Below are positions 1-6,638 of a stretch of DNA of 32,909 nt, piece by piece. The DNA is taken from positions 1 through 32,909 of IMG/VR virus record IMGVR_UViG_3300006865_000383; one strand, given 5' to 3'. Within the stretch, counting starts at the first letter, position 1; the number at the start of each line of letters is the position of its first letter. The stretch is from a virus. Below the pieces are notes generated by a model that made no database searches, had not been told where the DNA came from, and worked only from the letters and a program-made list of their open reading frames with translations. The position numbers and the translations under genes were made by a program.

Positions 1-143
1 CGCCCGGAGCTGCTCGCAGGCCAGGCGCTGTGACGAGTGCGGATCCGCCAACACCGGCAGACACGCCCGGAGCTGCTCGCAGGCCAGGCGCTGTGACGAG
101 TGCGGATCCGCCAACACCGGCAGCCACGCCCGGAGCTGCTCGC
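1..143. repeat. 63-bp tandem direct repeat, two full copies plus a partial third
   Basis: Bases 1-63 and 64-126 are nearly identical and a third copy starts at 127 and diverges after about 143. The unit is 63 bp, exactly 21 codons, so duplication keeps all reading frames. In frame 2 each unit encodes one CCHC-type zinc knuckle, which makes this a coding repeat. The left boundary lies outside the window, so more copies may exist. Confidence 0.93.
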
Positions 144-241
144 GGTTCACGGGTGGACCTCGTTGTCGGGCATGTGGAAACCACCCGCGGTCGAGGCGTC
201 ATCGTCGCGGTGAGTGCCCCACCGCAAGGAGGGCCGCGTGA
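2..241 (+). CDS. Tandem CCHC zinc-knuckle protein, 3' part only
   Basis: The start is left of the window and the frame runs to TGA at 239-241. Each 63-bp repeat encodes a 21-residue unit with CDECGSANTGRHARSC, that is C-x2-C-x7-H-x3-C, a zinc-knuckle spacing expected to bind nucleic acid. A third, diverged unit (CRACG, then a His and a Cys) follows near the end. Two other frames are partly open across the repeat, but their products are Arg/Pro-rich or interrupted by stops, and only this frame gives regular metal-ligand spacing. The stop overlaps a GTG at 238 that opens a 13-codon ORF ending at 279, where the next gene begins at GTG 276. The function is unknown; a DNA- or RNA-binding role is an inference from the knuckles. 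Confidence 0.6.
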   Translation, partial: ARSCSQARRCDECGSANTGRHARSCSQARRCDECGSANTGSHARSCSRFTGGPRCRACGNHPRSRRHRRGECPTARRAA

Positions 242-275
242 CGAGTGCGTCAAGCGTGACCGGGAGGGGGCGTCC

Positions 276-539
276 GTGAGGATCACGTGCCCGCACTGTG
301 GCTCCCTGGCCTATGTGAGCGGTGTATGCGTGGAGAACGGTTGCCGGGACCCGCGCCCCGTGCGCCGACGCCAGCGTGCCATCCGGTCCTGCGCGCACCG
401 TGAGTGGACGCGCGGGCCCCGGCGATACATCGGAGGTGAGTATCGGCGCGCGGACCGCTGCAAGGCCTGCGGCCTGCGGCGCGAGGTTGAAGACGACCAG
501 GAGGACACGCCGGTGGCGGGCAGCGACAGGAGGTCATGA
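276..539 (+). CDS. Small double zinc-ribbon protein
   Basis: An 87-residue protein if it starts at GTG 276. I chose this start because a purine-rich ribosome-binding site (GGGAGGGGG, 262-270) lies 5 bases upstream and because the metal ligands begin at once: C5, C8, C18 and C23, then C39/H41 with C62 and C65. The same frame is open back to base 30, but that extension runs through the 63-bp repeat as an Arg/Pro/Ala shadow of the zinc-knuckle gene. The C-terminus is acidic. The stop overlaps the next ATG (ATGA at 536). Probably a nucleic-acid-binding or structural zinc protein of the phage early region; no named family is recognised. Confidence 0.6.
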   Translation: MRITCPHCGSLAYVSGVCVENGCRDPRPVRRRQRAIRSCAHREWTRGPRRYIGGEYRRADRCKACGLRREVEDDQEDTPVAGSDRRS

Positions 540-1150
540 GGGTGGCAAAGAACGTCTTCACGTCGGAGGCGAAGATCCTCGGGGTGAAGCTGAAGACAGG
601 GCCTGAACGCTCCTACGAGCGTCCGCCAGGCAACAAGTTGGAGATCGCGTTCGAGGTGGAGCTCCCGTGGTCGATCCCCATCAACAGCTACAAGCAGTGG
701 CAGGACGATTACCGCGACGGCCCCCCATCGCAGCTCTTACGCCGGCTCACAACACTCGACAACCAGCTGAAGAATCGCGCTGCGCCAAAGAGCGGCGCAG
801 GCAAGAAGGCAGGCAAGAACGCCGCACCCAACAGCGACGTCGAACTGGAGTTGCAGCGCCGCGAGCTGCTCAAGGAGTTGCAGGCGGCCTACGAGAAGTA
901 CCAGGCGCGCGTGAAGCGTCACAACGAGCGCGCTGCGGCGGCTGCCAACCACGCCGGGCTCTACATGGCGCTCGGCGGGCAGCTGGTGCGCCTCACGCTC
1001 TCGCCGATCCAGCGTGGGTTCGATGGCATGCTGGCCCTCCCCATGCCGGAGGCGATCGAGGACCCCGACGCCTCCGACGACCGCGATGACATCGAGGCTG
1101 ACGACCGCAACGAATACGACGACGATGGCGGCGATGGCGATGAGGCGTAG
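536..1150 (+). CDS. Conserved-looking phage protein with central coiled coil and acidic tail
   Basis: 204 residues from ATG 536, which overlaps the previous stop. GTG 542 may be the true start because AGGAGG at 529-534 sits too close to 536 but about 7 bases from 542. Roughly residues 1-60 form a mixed alpha/beta region (KLEIAFEVELPWSIPINSY). Residues 75-140 are Lys/Ala/Glu-rich and likely helical or coiled coil, and the last 30 residues are almost all Asp/Glu. A very acidic tail occurs in single-stranded-DNA-binding proteins and in proteins that mimic DNA or bind basic partners, but no OB-fold signature was found, so no function is assigned. It lies among nuclease and zinc-protein genes. Confidence 0.75.
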   Translation: MRVAKNVFTSEAKILGVKLKTGPERSYERPPGNKLEIAFEVELPWSIPINSYKQWQDDYRDGPPSQLLRRLTTLDNQLKNRAAPKSGAGKKAGKNAAPNSDVELELQRRELLKELQAAYEKYQARVKRHNERAAAAANHAGLYMALGGQLVRLTLSPIQRGFDGMLALPMPEAIEDPDASDDRDDIEADDRNEYDDDGGDGDEA

Positions 1151-1328
1151 TGTCCGGGACCTGCGCACGTCGCTGTGCCACTGCGGCTTTCTGGTGGCGC
1201 ACCACGCCCTCGACGTCGGCTTGATCATCGCCCAACACGTCGGGCGCGCCCACGCGGAATGGGTCTATACCCAGGCCGAGCTCGAGCGGCGGCGCCTGCT
1301 GCAGCAGCTGGCGAAGAGGACGAACTGA
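1140..1328 (+). CDS. Small hypothetical protein
   Basis: 62 residues from ATG 1140, which overlaps the end of the preceding gene in another frame. In-frame ATGs at 1125 and 1134 are alternatives. The N-terminus holds CHC followed by HH (LCHCGFLVAHHALD), which could bind a metal, then a helical C-terminus rich in Arg, Glu and Gln. No strong ribosome-binding site is visible, so translation probably depends on the upstream gene. It fills the gap before the VRR-NUC gene. No family recognised. Confidence 0.5.
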   Translation: MRRSVRDLRTSLCHCGFLVAHHALDVGLIIAQHVGRAHAEWVYTQAELERRRLLQQLAKRTN

Positions 1329-1329
1329 A

Positions 1330-1728
1330 ATGCCGCGGCAGTACCAAGCGCCTAACGCCCTCCGCATGGACGCCAACGACGTTATCGCCGGGGAGATGAC
1401 CGAGGAGCAGTTGCTCCGGAACATCGTCGATGCGGCGCGCAAGCTCGGCTGGGCCGAGTATCACACGCACGACAGCCGCAGCAGCCAGAGCGGCTTTCCG
1501 GACCTGGTGCTGGTCCGGAAAGCCGCCCACAACGGCGAGGGTCGCGGGCGGGTGATCTTCGCCGAGCTGAAGCGGCAGAACGGGAAGCTCACGGACGCGC
1601 AGCGCTGGTGGTTGGAGGCCCTGGCATCGGTGATGGCCGTGCGCGCCGGCGCCAGGAAGTCAGTCGAGGCGCATGTATGGCGGCCGCGCGACTGGCTGGA
1701 GGGCGAAGTGGAAGCGGCGCTGCGATGA
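1330..1728 (+). CDS. VRR-NUC domain nuclease (PD-(D/E)xK type)
   Basis: 132 residues. The VRR-NUC core is clear: SGFPDLVLV with the metal-binding Asp at about residue 58, then FAELKRQNGKLTDAQ with Glu79-x-Lys81 and Gln91, and a following helix (RWWLEALA). A conserved Glu near residue 26 (MTEEQLLRNI) completes the usual set. The family includes stand-alone phage nucleases of 90-140 residues thought to act as Holliday-junction or structure-specific endonucleases in replication or recombination. ATG 1330 is taken as start; ATG 1366 or 1399 would still keep the domain. The stop overlaps the next start (ATGA, 1725). Confidence 0.9.
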   Translation: MPRQYQAPNALRMDANDVIAGEMTEEQLLRNIVDAARKLGWAEYHTHDSRSSQSGFPDLVLVRKAAHNGEGRGRVIFAELKRQNGKLTDAQRWWLEALASVMAVRAGARKSVEAHVWRPRDWLEGEVEAALR

Positions 1729-1814
1729 GCCGCTGGTGCTGGCTGCGGGCCCACGTGTTCTGCGTCATGGCGTGGTGCGAATGCCGCTGTCACCGCGAGA
1801 AGGAGGCAGCATGA
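1725..1814 (+). CDS. 29-residue cysteine-rich microprotein
   Basis: This short frame is coupled on both sides: its ATG overlaps the VRR-NUC stop (ATGA at 1725) and its stop overlaps the next ATG (ATGA at 1811). It encodes 29 residues with five Cys, one His and three Trp, including CECRCH near the end. The same double coupling is used by the undoubted genes here, which argues that the frame is translated. It may only be a translational relay that keeps ribosomes moving to the next gene, or a tiny metal-binding protein. Confidence 0.45.
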   Translation: MSRWCWLRAHVFCVMAWCECRCHREKEAA

Positions 1815-2062
1815 TCGACGTGTCTCAGCCGGGCATATGCCGGGGATGCGGAACGCGCGTGTACTGGTGCGAGGAACGATCCGGGCGGCGGAATCCATAC
1901 GACCGGCCCGAGGAGTGCCCCGAATGTCAGGGAGCAGGCTGCGATGTGAGTCTTCGTACCTGCGTGGTGTGCGCTGGAGAAGGCCGGATCCAGACATCTC
2001 ATTTCGCCACCTGTCCGGAGGCCGCGCGCTTCCGGAGGCTGCGCGGAGGGACGGCGCGATGA
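1811..2062 (+). CDS. Small zinc protein with DnaJ-type CxxCxGxG motifs
   Basis: 83 residues from ATG 1811, with AGGAGG at 1801-1806 just upstream. It has ten Cys: C10/C13/C20, then CPECQGAGC (residues 36-44) and CVVCAGEG (residues 51-58), and a final H-x4-C pair. CxxCxGxG is the repeat of the DnaJ cysteine-rich domain, where two such units hold one zinc. The J-domain and substrate domain are absent, so this is not a DnaJ co-chaperone. A small nucleic-acid-binding or folding accessory role is possible. The end overlaps the next start (ATGA, 2059). Confidence 0.75.
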   Translation: MIDVSQPGICRGCGTRVYWCEERSGRRNPYDRPEECPECQGAGCDVSLRTCVVCAGEGRIQTSHFATCPEAARFRRLRGGTAR

Positions 2063-2361
2063 ACGCGGAGGAGTACGTGGCGGCCCACCCAAAGCGCCAC
2101 CGCGTCGATCCGTTACTTGGCTTGATGCGGCAGTGTTCGCGCTGCGAGGAGTGGTGGCAGGCGACGCCGGACTTCTTCGTCCGGGGTCACAAGGGTGATC
2201 CCCTCGGGCTGCACAGCTGGTGCAAGGCCTGCACCACTGAGTACTCAGCCACGCGTCGGCTCTTCCAGCAGCGGATTGAGCACGCGCATGGCGGCCTGTT
2301 GCACCGGCACTTCGTGCGCGTGGCCGACGACGGTGCCATCGAGGAGCACGATCATCGATGA
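2059..2361 (+). CDS. Zinc-finger phage protein (C-x2-C ... C-x2-C)
   Basis: 100 residues. The centre has CSRCEEWWQATPDFF, then GLHSWCKACTTEY, a four-cysteine finger with the sequence style (Glu-Trp-Trp, Phe-Phe, Gly-Leu, Trp-Cys-Lys-x-Cys) common in phage and bacterial zinc-finger/HNH-associated proteins. No HNH His-Asn-His triad follows, so nuclease activity is not supported. The C-terminus is His-rich (IEHAHGG and a final EEHDHR). It is coupled to both neighbours by 4-base overlaps and precedes the methyltransferase. Likely DNA- or RNA-binding. Confidence 0.75.
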   Translation: MNAEEYVAAHPKRHRVDPLLGLMRQCSRCEEWWQATPDFFVRGHKGDPLGLHSWCKACTTEYSATRRLFQQRIEHAHGGLLHRHFVRVADDGAIEEHDHR

Positions 2362-2930
2362 CGGCCGGCCGCAGGAAGCGCGATCCTCTCGACCGGTACG
2401 ACACGCCGCAGGAAGACGTGCAGCGCTTCTTGCGCGCGTGGCTGGCGGAGCTGTCCCCCAACTTATACACGGCCACATGGCGTGTCTGGGAGCCGGCTGC
2501 AGGGAGTGGGTCGATAGTGGCCGCGTTGCGCGAGGCGTTGCCCGGGGCCTGGATTATGGGCTCCGACATCGCGCCGCGCGGCGCCGCAGTCGTGCAACTT
2601 GACTTTTTCGGCTCCACGATGATCCAGGGGTGGGACCTGATCATCACGAACCCGCCGTACCGTCTCGCGGAGCAGTTTGTGCGGCACGCGCACAAGCTCG
2701 TCCGTGATGGCGGATTCGTGGTGATGCTGCTTCGCGCAGCCTTCCTCGAAGCGCGAGCGCGGCGCGCGTTCTGGCAGGAGTTCCCCCCCAGCCAGGTGTT
2801 CTTTCTCGAGCGCCGCCCGCGCTTTCGGGGGCCGAACACCGATGGCGGGACGGACACGGCGATGTACGCGTGGTTCGTCTGGCGGCGGCTGCCTCAAGGA
2901 CCGCGCGCGTTCGAGGGATATCGCATCTGA
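2358..2930 (+). CDS. DNA N6-adenine methyltransferase
   Basis: 190 residues. It transfers a methyl group from S-adenosylmethionine to adenine N6 in DNA. Motif X-like YDTPQEDV lies at residues 14-21, the cofactor motif EPAAGSG at 45-51 and the catalytic NPPY at 98-101, in that order. It is short and has almost no separate target-recognition domain, as in many solitary phage methyltransferases. No partner restriction enzyme is adjacent; the VRR-NUC gene nearby is not a known partner. It could protect phage DNA from host restriction or regulate packaging or transcription. The specificity cannot be read from sequence. Confidence 0.88.
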   Translation: MTAGRRKRDPLDRYDTPQEDVQRFLRAWLAELSPNLYTATWRVWEPAAGSGSIVAALREALPGAWIMGSDIAPRGAAVVQLDFFGSTMIQGWDLIITNPPYRLAEQFVRHAHKLVRDGGFVVMLLRAAFLEARARRAFWQEFPPSQVFFLERRPRFRGPNTDGGTDTAMYAWFVWRRLPQGPRAFEGYRI

Positions 2931-2991
2931 CCAACGGCGGCGGGGCCGGCGGGTACATGAGGACGAATGGAAGGGGTGACTCCTGGATGCC

Positions 2992-3264
2992 ATGCCTACT
3001 CTGAATGATCGGGCTGTAGCGGCCGTCTGGGTCGCAACAAGACTAGTCCTCCGGTATCACGAGAAACACGGCGCGGAGGATCCGGATCCGTTTGAGATCG
3101 CCGGAGTGCTCCTGCTGATCATGGCGGCGCAGCTGCGCGCTGACCGTGAGTGGGTCGAGACGCTGCTGACTGACCTGGCGGATCAGATCCCCCCCAGGCT
3201 TGACCTCCGGAGACTCCTGGACCAGGAATTGGCTCTCGTTGTTGCTGAGAAGGAGTCCGAATGA
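2992..3264 (+). CDS. Small helical hypothetical protein
   Basis: 90 residues, predicted mostly helical (IAGVLLLIMAAQL, then amphipathic helices rich in Asp, Glu and Arg). ATG 2992 is in frame; GGAAGGGG about 15 bases upstream is a rather distant ribosome-binding site. The hydrophobic stretch is too short and too flanked by charge to be a clear membrane segment. A 12-codon ORF at 3261-3299 overlaps its end and may relay ribosomes to the gene at 3296. No family recognised. Confidence 0.6.
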   Translation: MPTLNDRAVAAVWVATRLVLRYHEKHGAEDPDPFEIAGVLLLIMAAQLRADREWVETLLTDLADQIPPRLDLRRLLDQELALVVAEKESE

Positions 3265-3295
3265 TCCACCTGGTGCGGTCCGCGCTCGTCGTGCC

Positions 3296-3475
3296 ATGAC
3301 CGCGGAGATCTGGATCTACTGCCGGTTCTGCGACCGAAGCGCGCCGCTAGCGGAGTTTGTGAGGATGTTGCACGAGACGCCGGTGTCGAGCGGTGGCACG
3401 GTTGTCGGCTGGGTCGCCGTGCTGCGGCATCGCGAGTGCCGGACGGCGACGGCAGTGCCGGTTCGGGTAGACTGA
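3296..3475 (+). CDS. Small zinc-ribbon protein, paralogue of the one at 26153
   Basis: 59 residues from ATG 3296. The N-terminus IYCRFCDRSAPLAEF supplies C-x2-C and a downstream LRHREC supplies His and Cys, giving a likely CCHC or CCC-H zinc site. The opening matches the protein at 26153-26347 (YCSRCKRAAPLGEW): YC-x2-C-x-R-x-APL-x-E is shared. Both genes end just before a stem-loop and a new gene block. No function is known; small regulatory zinc proteins such as Mu Com are a loose comparison. Confidence 0.65.
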   Translation: MTAEIWIYCRFCDRSAPLAEFVRMLHETPVSSGGTVVGWVAVLRHRECRTATAVPVRVD

Positions 3476-3519
3476 GGGCGCGGCGCAGGGCGACGCGGAC
3501 CAAGGTGATTGAGCGGATG

Positions 3520-3561
3520 CCACCGCAGTTCCGGGGACCCGGGGCGCGGTGGTTTCGTTGT
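3520..3561 (+). terminator. Possible stem-loop terminator or attenuator before the HNH gene
   Basis: CCACCGC (3520-3526) pairs with GCGGTGG (3546-3552), followed by a T-rich TTTCGTTGT. The 19-base interior can itself fold (CCGG/CCGG). The stem is only 7 bp and the T-tract is broken, so terminator strength is doubtful. It is listed because three other zinc-ribbon genes in the window have the same arrangement. A TAGACT at 3468-3473 could be a -10 element but has no recognisable -35. Confidence 0.35.
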
Positions 3562-3575
3562 AGCGGAGGGGGTAG

Positions 3576-4130
3576 ATGACGCGACGCGCATTGAGGCCAT
3601 GCACACGGTCTCCGCACTGTCCGTACGTGCAGCCATGCCCTGTGCATGTAGCTGCTGCACGGCCGGCGCGACCGGAGCGTGTCAGCTGGCCCGCGGCCAC
3701 CCTCAATCCTCATCGCCTCCGGGGTCGGCGCTGGCAGGCAACACGCCGCCGCATCCTCGAGCGCGATAGTTACCAGTGTCAGCTGCGGATCGCCTGCGCC
3801 GGTCGTGTTGTCTCGCTCCGTGAGGGCGTTATCGATCACCGCGTGAACCTTGCCGCTGGTGGAACGAACGACGACGACAATCTGCGCGCGGCCTGTCGGC
3901 CATGCAACGACGCCAAGCGCCGGATCGAAGCGCGTGATAGCGCTGTGCTTCGCCGCAATCGGAGGCAGATGCTTGCCGCTGAGGGAGGGGTGGGTGAAAA
4001 GTTCGCGCCGCCGCACGGGAACCCGGCTGGCGCCCAAAACCCGCACGGTGTCGAAATTGGCGATCCGAAAATGGTGGCCGGTGCTATGGAGAACGCGCAC
4101 ACGCGCGCGCACACGCGCGCGGACCGTTGA
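3576..4130 (+). CDS. HNH endonuclease of the packaging module
   Basis: 184 residues; GGAGGGGG lies just upstream of ATG 3576. The N-terminus has a Cys/His-rich start typical of phage HNH proteins (CTRSPHCPY...CPVH). The HNH core runs from ERDSYQC (about 66-72) through VIDHRVN (Asp87-His88) and DDDNLRAAC (Asn102, Cys107) to CNDAK (Cys110, Asn111). Proteins of this type sit next to terminase genes in HK97-like phages and cooperate with large terminase in cutting at cos sites. The last 50 residues are low-complexity (HTRAHTRAD) and may be dispensable; the DNA there may matter more (see 4093-4121). Confidence 0.92.
   Translation: MTRRALRPCTRSPHCPYVQPCPVHVAAARPARPERVSWPAATLNPHRLRGRRWQATRRRILERDSYQCQLRIACAGRVVSLREGVIDHRVNLAAGGTNDDDNLRAACRPCNDAKRRIEARDSAVLRRNRRQMLAAEGGVGEKFAPPHGNPAGAQNPHGVEIGDPKMVAGAMENAHTRAHTRADR
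4093..4121. other. 29-base alternating purine-pyrimidine tract (Z-DNA-prone)
   Basis: Every step from 4093 to 4121 alternates purine and pyrimidine, mostly GC and AC dinucleotides with two AC-AC inserts. Such runs readily adopt Z-DNA under negative supercoiling. It lies between the HNH domain and the small terminase start, a common place for packaging recognition sites. A packaging role is inference only. Confidence 0.6.
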
Positions 4131-4138
4131 GCGGACGG

Positions 4139-4645
4139 ATGCGAGGTCGGAAGAAAGAACCCACGCGATTGCATGCGATCAAGGGGACTGATCGCGCGGA
4201 CCGGCACGCCCAGGAGCCGCGGCCGTCGCGTCCGCCGCGACGCCCGGGCTGGCTCGACGGACGCACCCGAGCTGGTCGGCTCTGGCGGGAGCTCGCGGAC
4301 CTCCTGACAGACATGGGGATCATGACCGCCGCCGACGAGCAGCTGATCGCCTTGGGCGCGGACCGCCTGGCGGACTACGTCCGGGCGAGCCTCTACCTGC
4401 GCGAGCACGGTGACACCTACGAGTCCTACGTGATGGTCGACGGCGAAGACGGCGAGCGAGCCGTCGCGCGAAAGATGCGCCGTCCGAACCCGGAAGTGGC
4501 CATGAAGCAGGCGGCGTTCAGGGACGTGATGAAGGTGCTCAGCGAGGTCGGCATGACGCCGACCGCGCGGGCGCGTCTGAAGGCCGCGCCGGATCGCGTG
4601 CCGGACGAGCTGGAGGACTTCCTCCGGAAAGGTCGGACCGCATGA
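4139..4645 (+). CDS. terS: Terminase small subunit, P27 family
   Basis: 168 residues from ATG 4139; a TTG at 4127 overlapping the HNH stop would add four residues, but MRGRKKEPTRLHAIKGT is the usual P27-family opening. The family binds phage DNA at the packaging site and recruits the large subunit. The basic N-terminal arm is followed by a Pro/Arg linker and a helical body (AGRLWRELADLLTDMGIMTAADEQLI). The C-terminal part carries the typical FRDVMKVLSEVGMTPTARARL segment. It is followed by large terminase with an ATGA overlap. Confidence 0.93.
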   Translation: MRGRKKEPTRLHAIKGTDRADRHAQEPRPSRPPRRPGWLDGRTRAGRLWRELADLLTDMGIMTAADEQLIALGADRLADYVRASLYLREHGDTYESYVMVDGEDGERAVARKMRRPNPEVAMKQAAFRDVMKVLSEVGMTPTARARLKAAPDRVPDELEDFLRKGRTA

Positions 4646-6429
4646 GCGCCCCCGCTACCGTGCGCCGCCGCCCTCCGTCGCGGCGGACGGATCCCGTCAC
4701 GGCCTATGCCCGCGATGTCGTGCGCGGAAAGGTCCTCGCTGGCTGGCGGGTCCGCAGGGCGTGCGAGCGCCATCTGCGCGATCTTGATGCAGGCGCGGCG
4801 CGGGGGCTGCGGTTCGACGCCGAGATGGCCGAGCGGGCGATCAGCTTTTTCCCCAGGGTCCTGCGCCTGGCGGAGGGTGAGTTCGCCGGCAAGCCGTTCG
4901 TCCTGCAGCCGTGGCAGGCATTTATCATCGGCTCCCTGTTCGGCTGGCTGCGCGCGGATGGGACGCGCCGTTTCCGCGAGGCCTACGTGGAGGCGGGGAA
5001 AGGCAGCGGCAAGACGCCCCTGGTGGCCGGTACCGGCCTCTACGGGCTCACCGCGGACGGCGAGCCAGGCGCGGAGATCTACAGCGCCGCCACCAAACTC
5101 GAGCAGGCGAAGATCCTCTTTGGCGACGCGGAGAAGATGGTCCGCGCGTCCCCGGCGCTGGCCGCGCGCATGACGATCACGGCGAACAATATCGCTTATC
5201 TCGCGGCCGGGTCGTTCTTCCGCGCGATTTCGTCCGAGAAGCGCGGGCTGGACGGCCCGCGCGTCCACATGGGGCTCATTGACGAGATCCACGAGCACCC
5301 GGACGACGTCGTCGTCGAGAAGATCAAGAAGGGCCGGAAGGGACGGCGGCAGCCGTTGATCTTCATGATCACCAACTCCGGGTACGACCGGCACACTGTG
5401 TGCTGGCACTACCACGAGTACGGCGAGAAGGTGCTCACCGGCATCATCGAAAACGATGAGTTCTTCGCCTACATCTGCGGGCTCGACCCGTGCGAGGCAT
5501 GCTGGAACGGCGGCGCCACGCAGCCGAAGGACGGCTGCCAGGACTGCGACGACTGGCGCGACGAGTCTGTATGGCTGAAGGCGAACCCAAATCTCGGCGT
5601 CAGCTTGCCGTGGGACTATCTCCGCCAGGAGGTCTTACAGGCCCAGGAGCTGCCGCACAAGCGCAACATCACCCTGCGGCTGAACTTTTGCATCTGGACC
5701 GAACAGGCGTCGCTGTGGCTCCCGCTCGACAAGTGGGACGCCGGCGCGGCCGAAGGGATCTGGGATGATGCCGGCGCCATGTACGTGGAGCGGCTGCAGG
5801 GCCGGAGCTGTTACGGCGGCCTCGATCTTTCGAGCAAAATCGACCTGACGGCCTTCGTGCTGCGCTTCGCGCCGGACGAGGAGGGCAAGGTCGACGTCCT
5901 CGAATGGTTCTGGTGCCCGGAGGAGACGATCGCGCAGCGCGCGCAGCGGGACCAGGCGCCGTACGACCAGTGGGTGCGCGACGGATGGCTGTACGCCACG
6001 CCGGGGCCGGTGGTCGATTACGATGCCGTACGGTCGTTCGTGGAAGCGGTCAGCGCGTACTACCAGGTCGAGGAGATCGGTTTCGACCCGTGGAACGCCA
6101 CGCAGATCGCGACGCAATTGATAGAGCGCGGCGCCCGTATGATCGAGGTGCGTCAGGGGTATTACTCGCTGTCGGAAGCATCGAAGGCATGGGAGGCGCT
6201 GATCGTCTCAGGGCGGGAGCGGCACCGCAATCATCCGGTGATGCGATGGATGATCTCCAACCTTTCGCGCGAGGAGGATCCCGCGGGGAACATCAAGCCG
6301 TCGAAGGCGCGCAGCCGCGACCGCATCGACGGCCCCGTCGCCCGGATCATCGCCGAAACGCGCGCGATGGTCGCGACGGCGGCCAAGCCACGGGGGATTT
6401 CGGTGTACATACCTGGCGGGGGGGCATGA
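4642..6429 (+). CDS. terL: Terminase large subunit (Terminase_1 type ATPase/nuclease)
   Basis: 595 residues, usual length. It pumps DNA into the prohead and cuts it. The Walker A loop GKGSGKT is at residues 119-125 and Walker B is LIDEIHE with Asp214-Glu215; ITNSG about 30 residues later is the coupling motif. The RNase-H-like nuclease has GGLDLSS with Asp395, GFDPWNA with Asp482, and Asp563 near the end (RIDGPVARI), matching the expected acidic triad. A Cys-rich insert (CEACWNGG, CQDCDDW) in the middle may hold zinc. The start overlaps the small-subunit stop (ATGA), so translation is coupled. Confidence 0.97.
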   Translation: MSAPATVRRRPPSRRTDPVTAYARDVVRGKVLAGWRVRRACERHLRDLDAGAARGLRFDAEMAERAISFFPRVLRLAEGEFAGKPFVLQPWQAFIIGSLFGWLRADGTRRFREAYVEAGKGSGKTPLVAGTGLYGLTADGEPGAEIYSAATKLEQAKILFGDAEKMVRASPALAARMTITANNIAYLAAGSFFRAISSEKRGLDGPRVHMGLIDEIHEHPDDVVVEKIKKGRKGRRQPLIFMITNSGYDRHTVCWHYHEYGEKVLTGIIENDEFFAYICGLDPCEACWNGGATQPKDGCQDCDDWRDESVWLKANPNLGVSLPWDYLRQEVLQAQELPHKRNITLRLNFCIWTEQASLWLPLDKWDAGAAEGIWDDAGAMYVERLQGRSCYGGLDLSSKIDLTAFVLRFAPDEEGKVDVLEWFWCPEETIAQRAQRDQAPYDQWVRDGWLYATPGPVVDYDAVRSFVEAVSAYYQVEEIGFDPWNATQIATQLIERGARMIEVRQGYYSLSEASKAWEALIVSGRERHRNHPVMRWMISNLSREEDPAGNIKPSKARSRDRIDGPVARIIAETRAMVATAAKPRGISVYIPGGGA

Positions 6430-6442
6430 CGCAGGAGGCTGC

Positions 6443-6625
6443 ATGGCGATCGTGAAGGCGATCAGGCGCGGGGCGGCCGCCGCCGGCGGGGTGCTCGACG
6501 CGGAGGACCGCGCAGTGCTGGGCCAGCTGATCGTGTGGGCGCTGCTGATCGCCTTCATCGCGATAGTCATGGCTTTCAGCGCCGGGGCGGCGGTCCTCGT
6601 CTTTCGAACGACGACAGGGCTGTAG
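6443..6625 (+). CDS. Small single-pass membrane protein
   Basis: 60 residues with AGGAGG just before ATG 6443. A basic, Ala-rich N-terminus leads into one strong transmembrane helix at about residues 29-53 (VWALLIAFIAIVMAFSAGAAVLV). It sits between terminase and portal, where some HK97-like phages carry small unknown proteins. A topology with the positive N-terminus inside is likely. The role is unknown; a moron or a head-assembly membrane tether are both possible. Confidence 0.75.
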   Translation: MAIVKAIRRGAAAAGGVLDAEDRAVLGQLIVWALLIAFIAIVMAFSAGAAVLVFRTTTGL

Positions 6626-6638
6626 GAGGGAAGCCGAC

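Noticed and set aside
1-143. CRISPR array
   Set aside because: Copies are contiguous with no spacers and encode protein motifs; unit length of 63 bp is a coding duplication.
30-275. Upstream extension of the 276-539 zinc-ribbon gene to GTG 30
   Set aside because: The extension crosses the 63-bp repeat in a frame giving Pro/Ala/Arg-rich sequence, while frame 2 gives regular CCHC ligands; a good ribosome-binding site supports GTG 276.
1790-2857. Long minus-strand frame opposite the zinc-finger and methyltransferase genes
   Set aside because: The product is Arg/Ser/Pro-rich low complexity with no motif; the plus-strand genes have clear domains.
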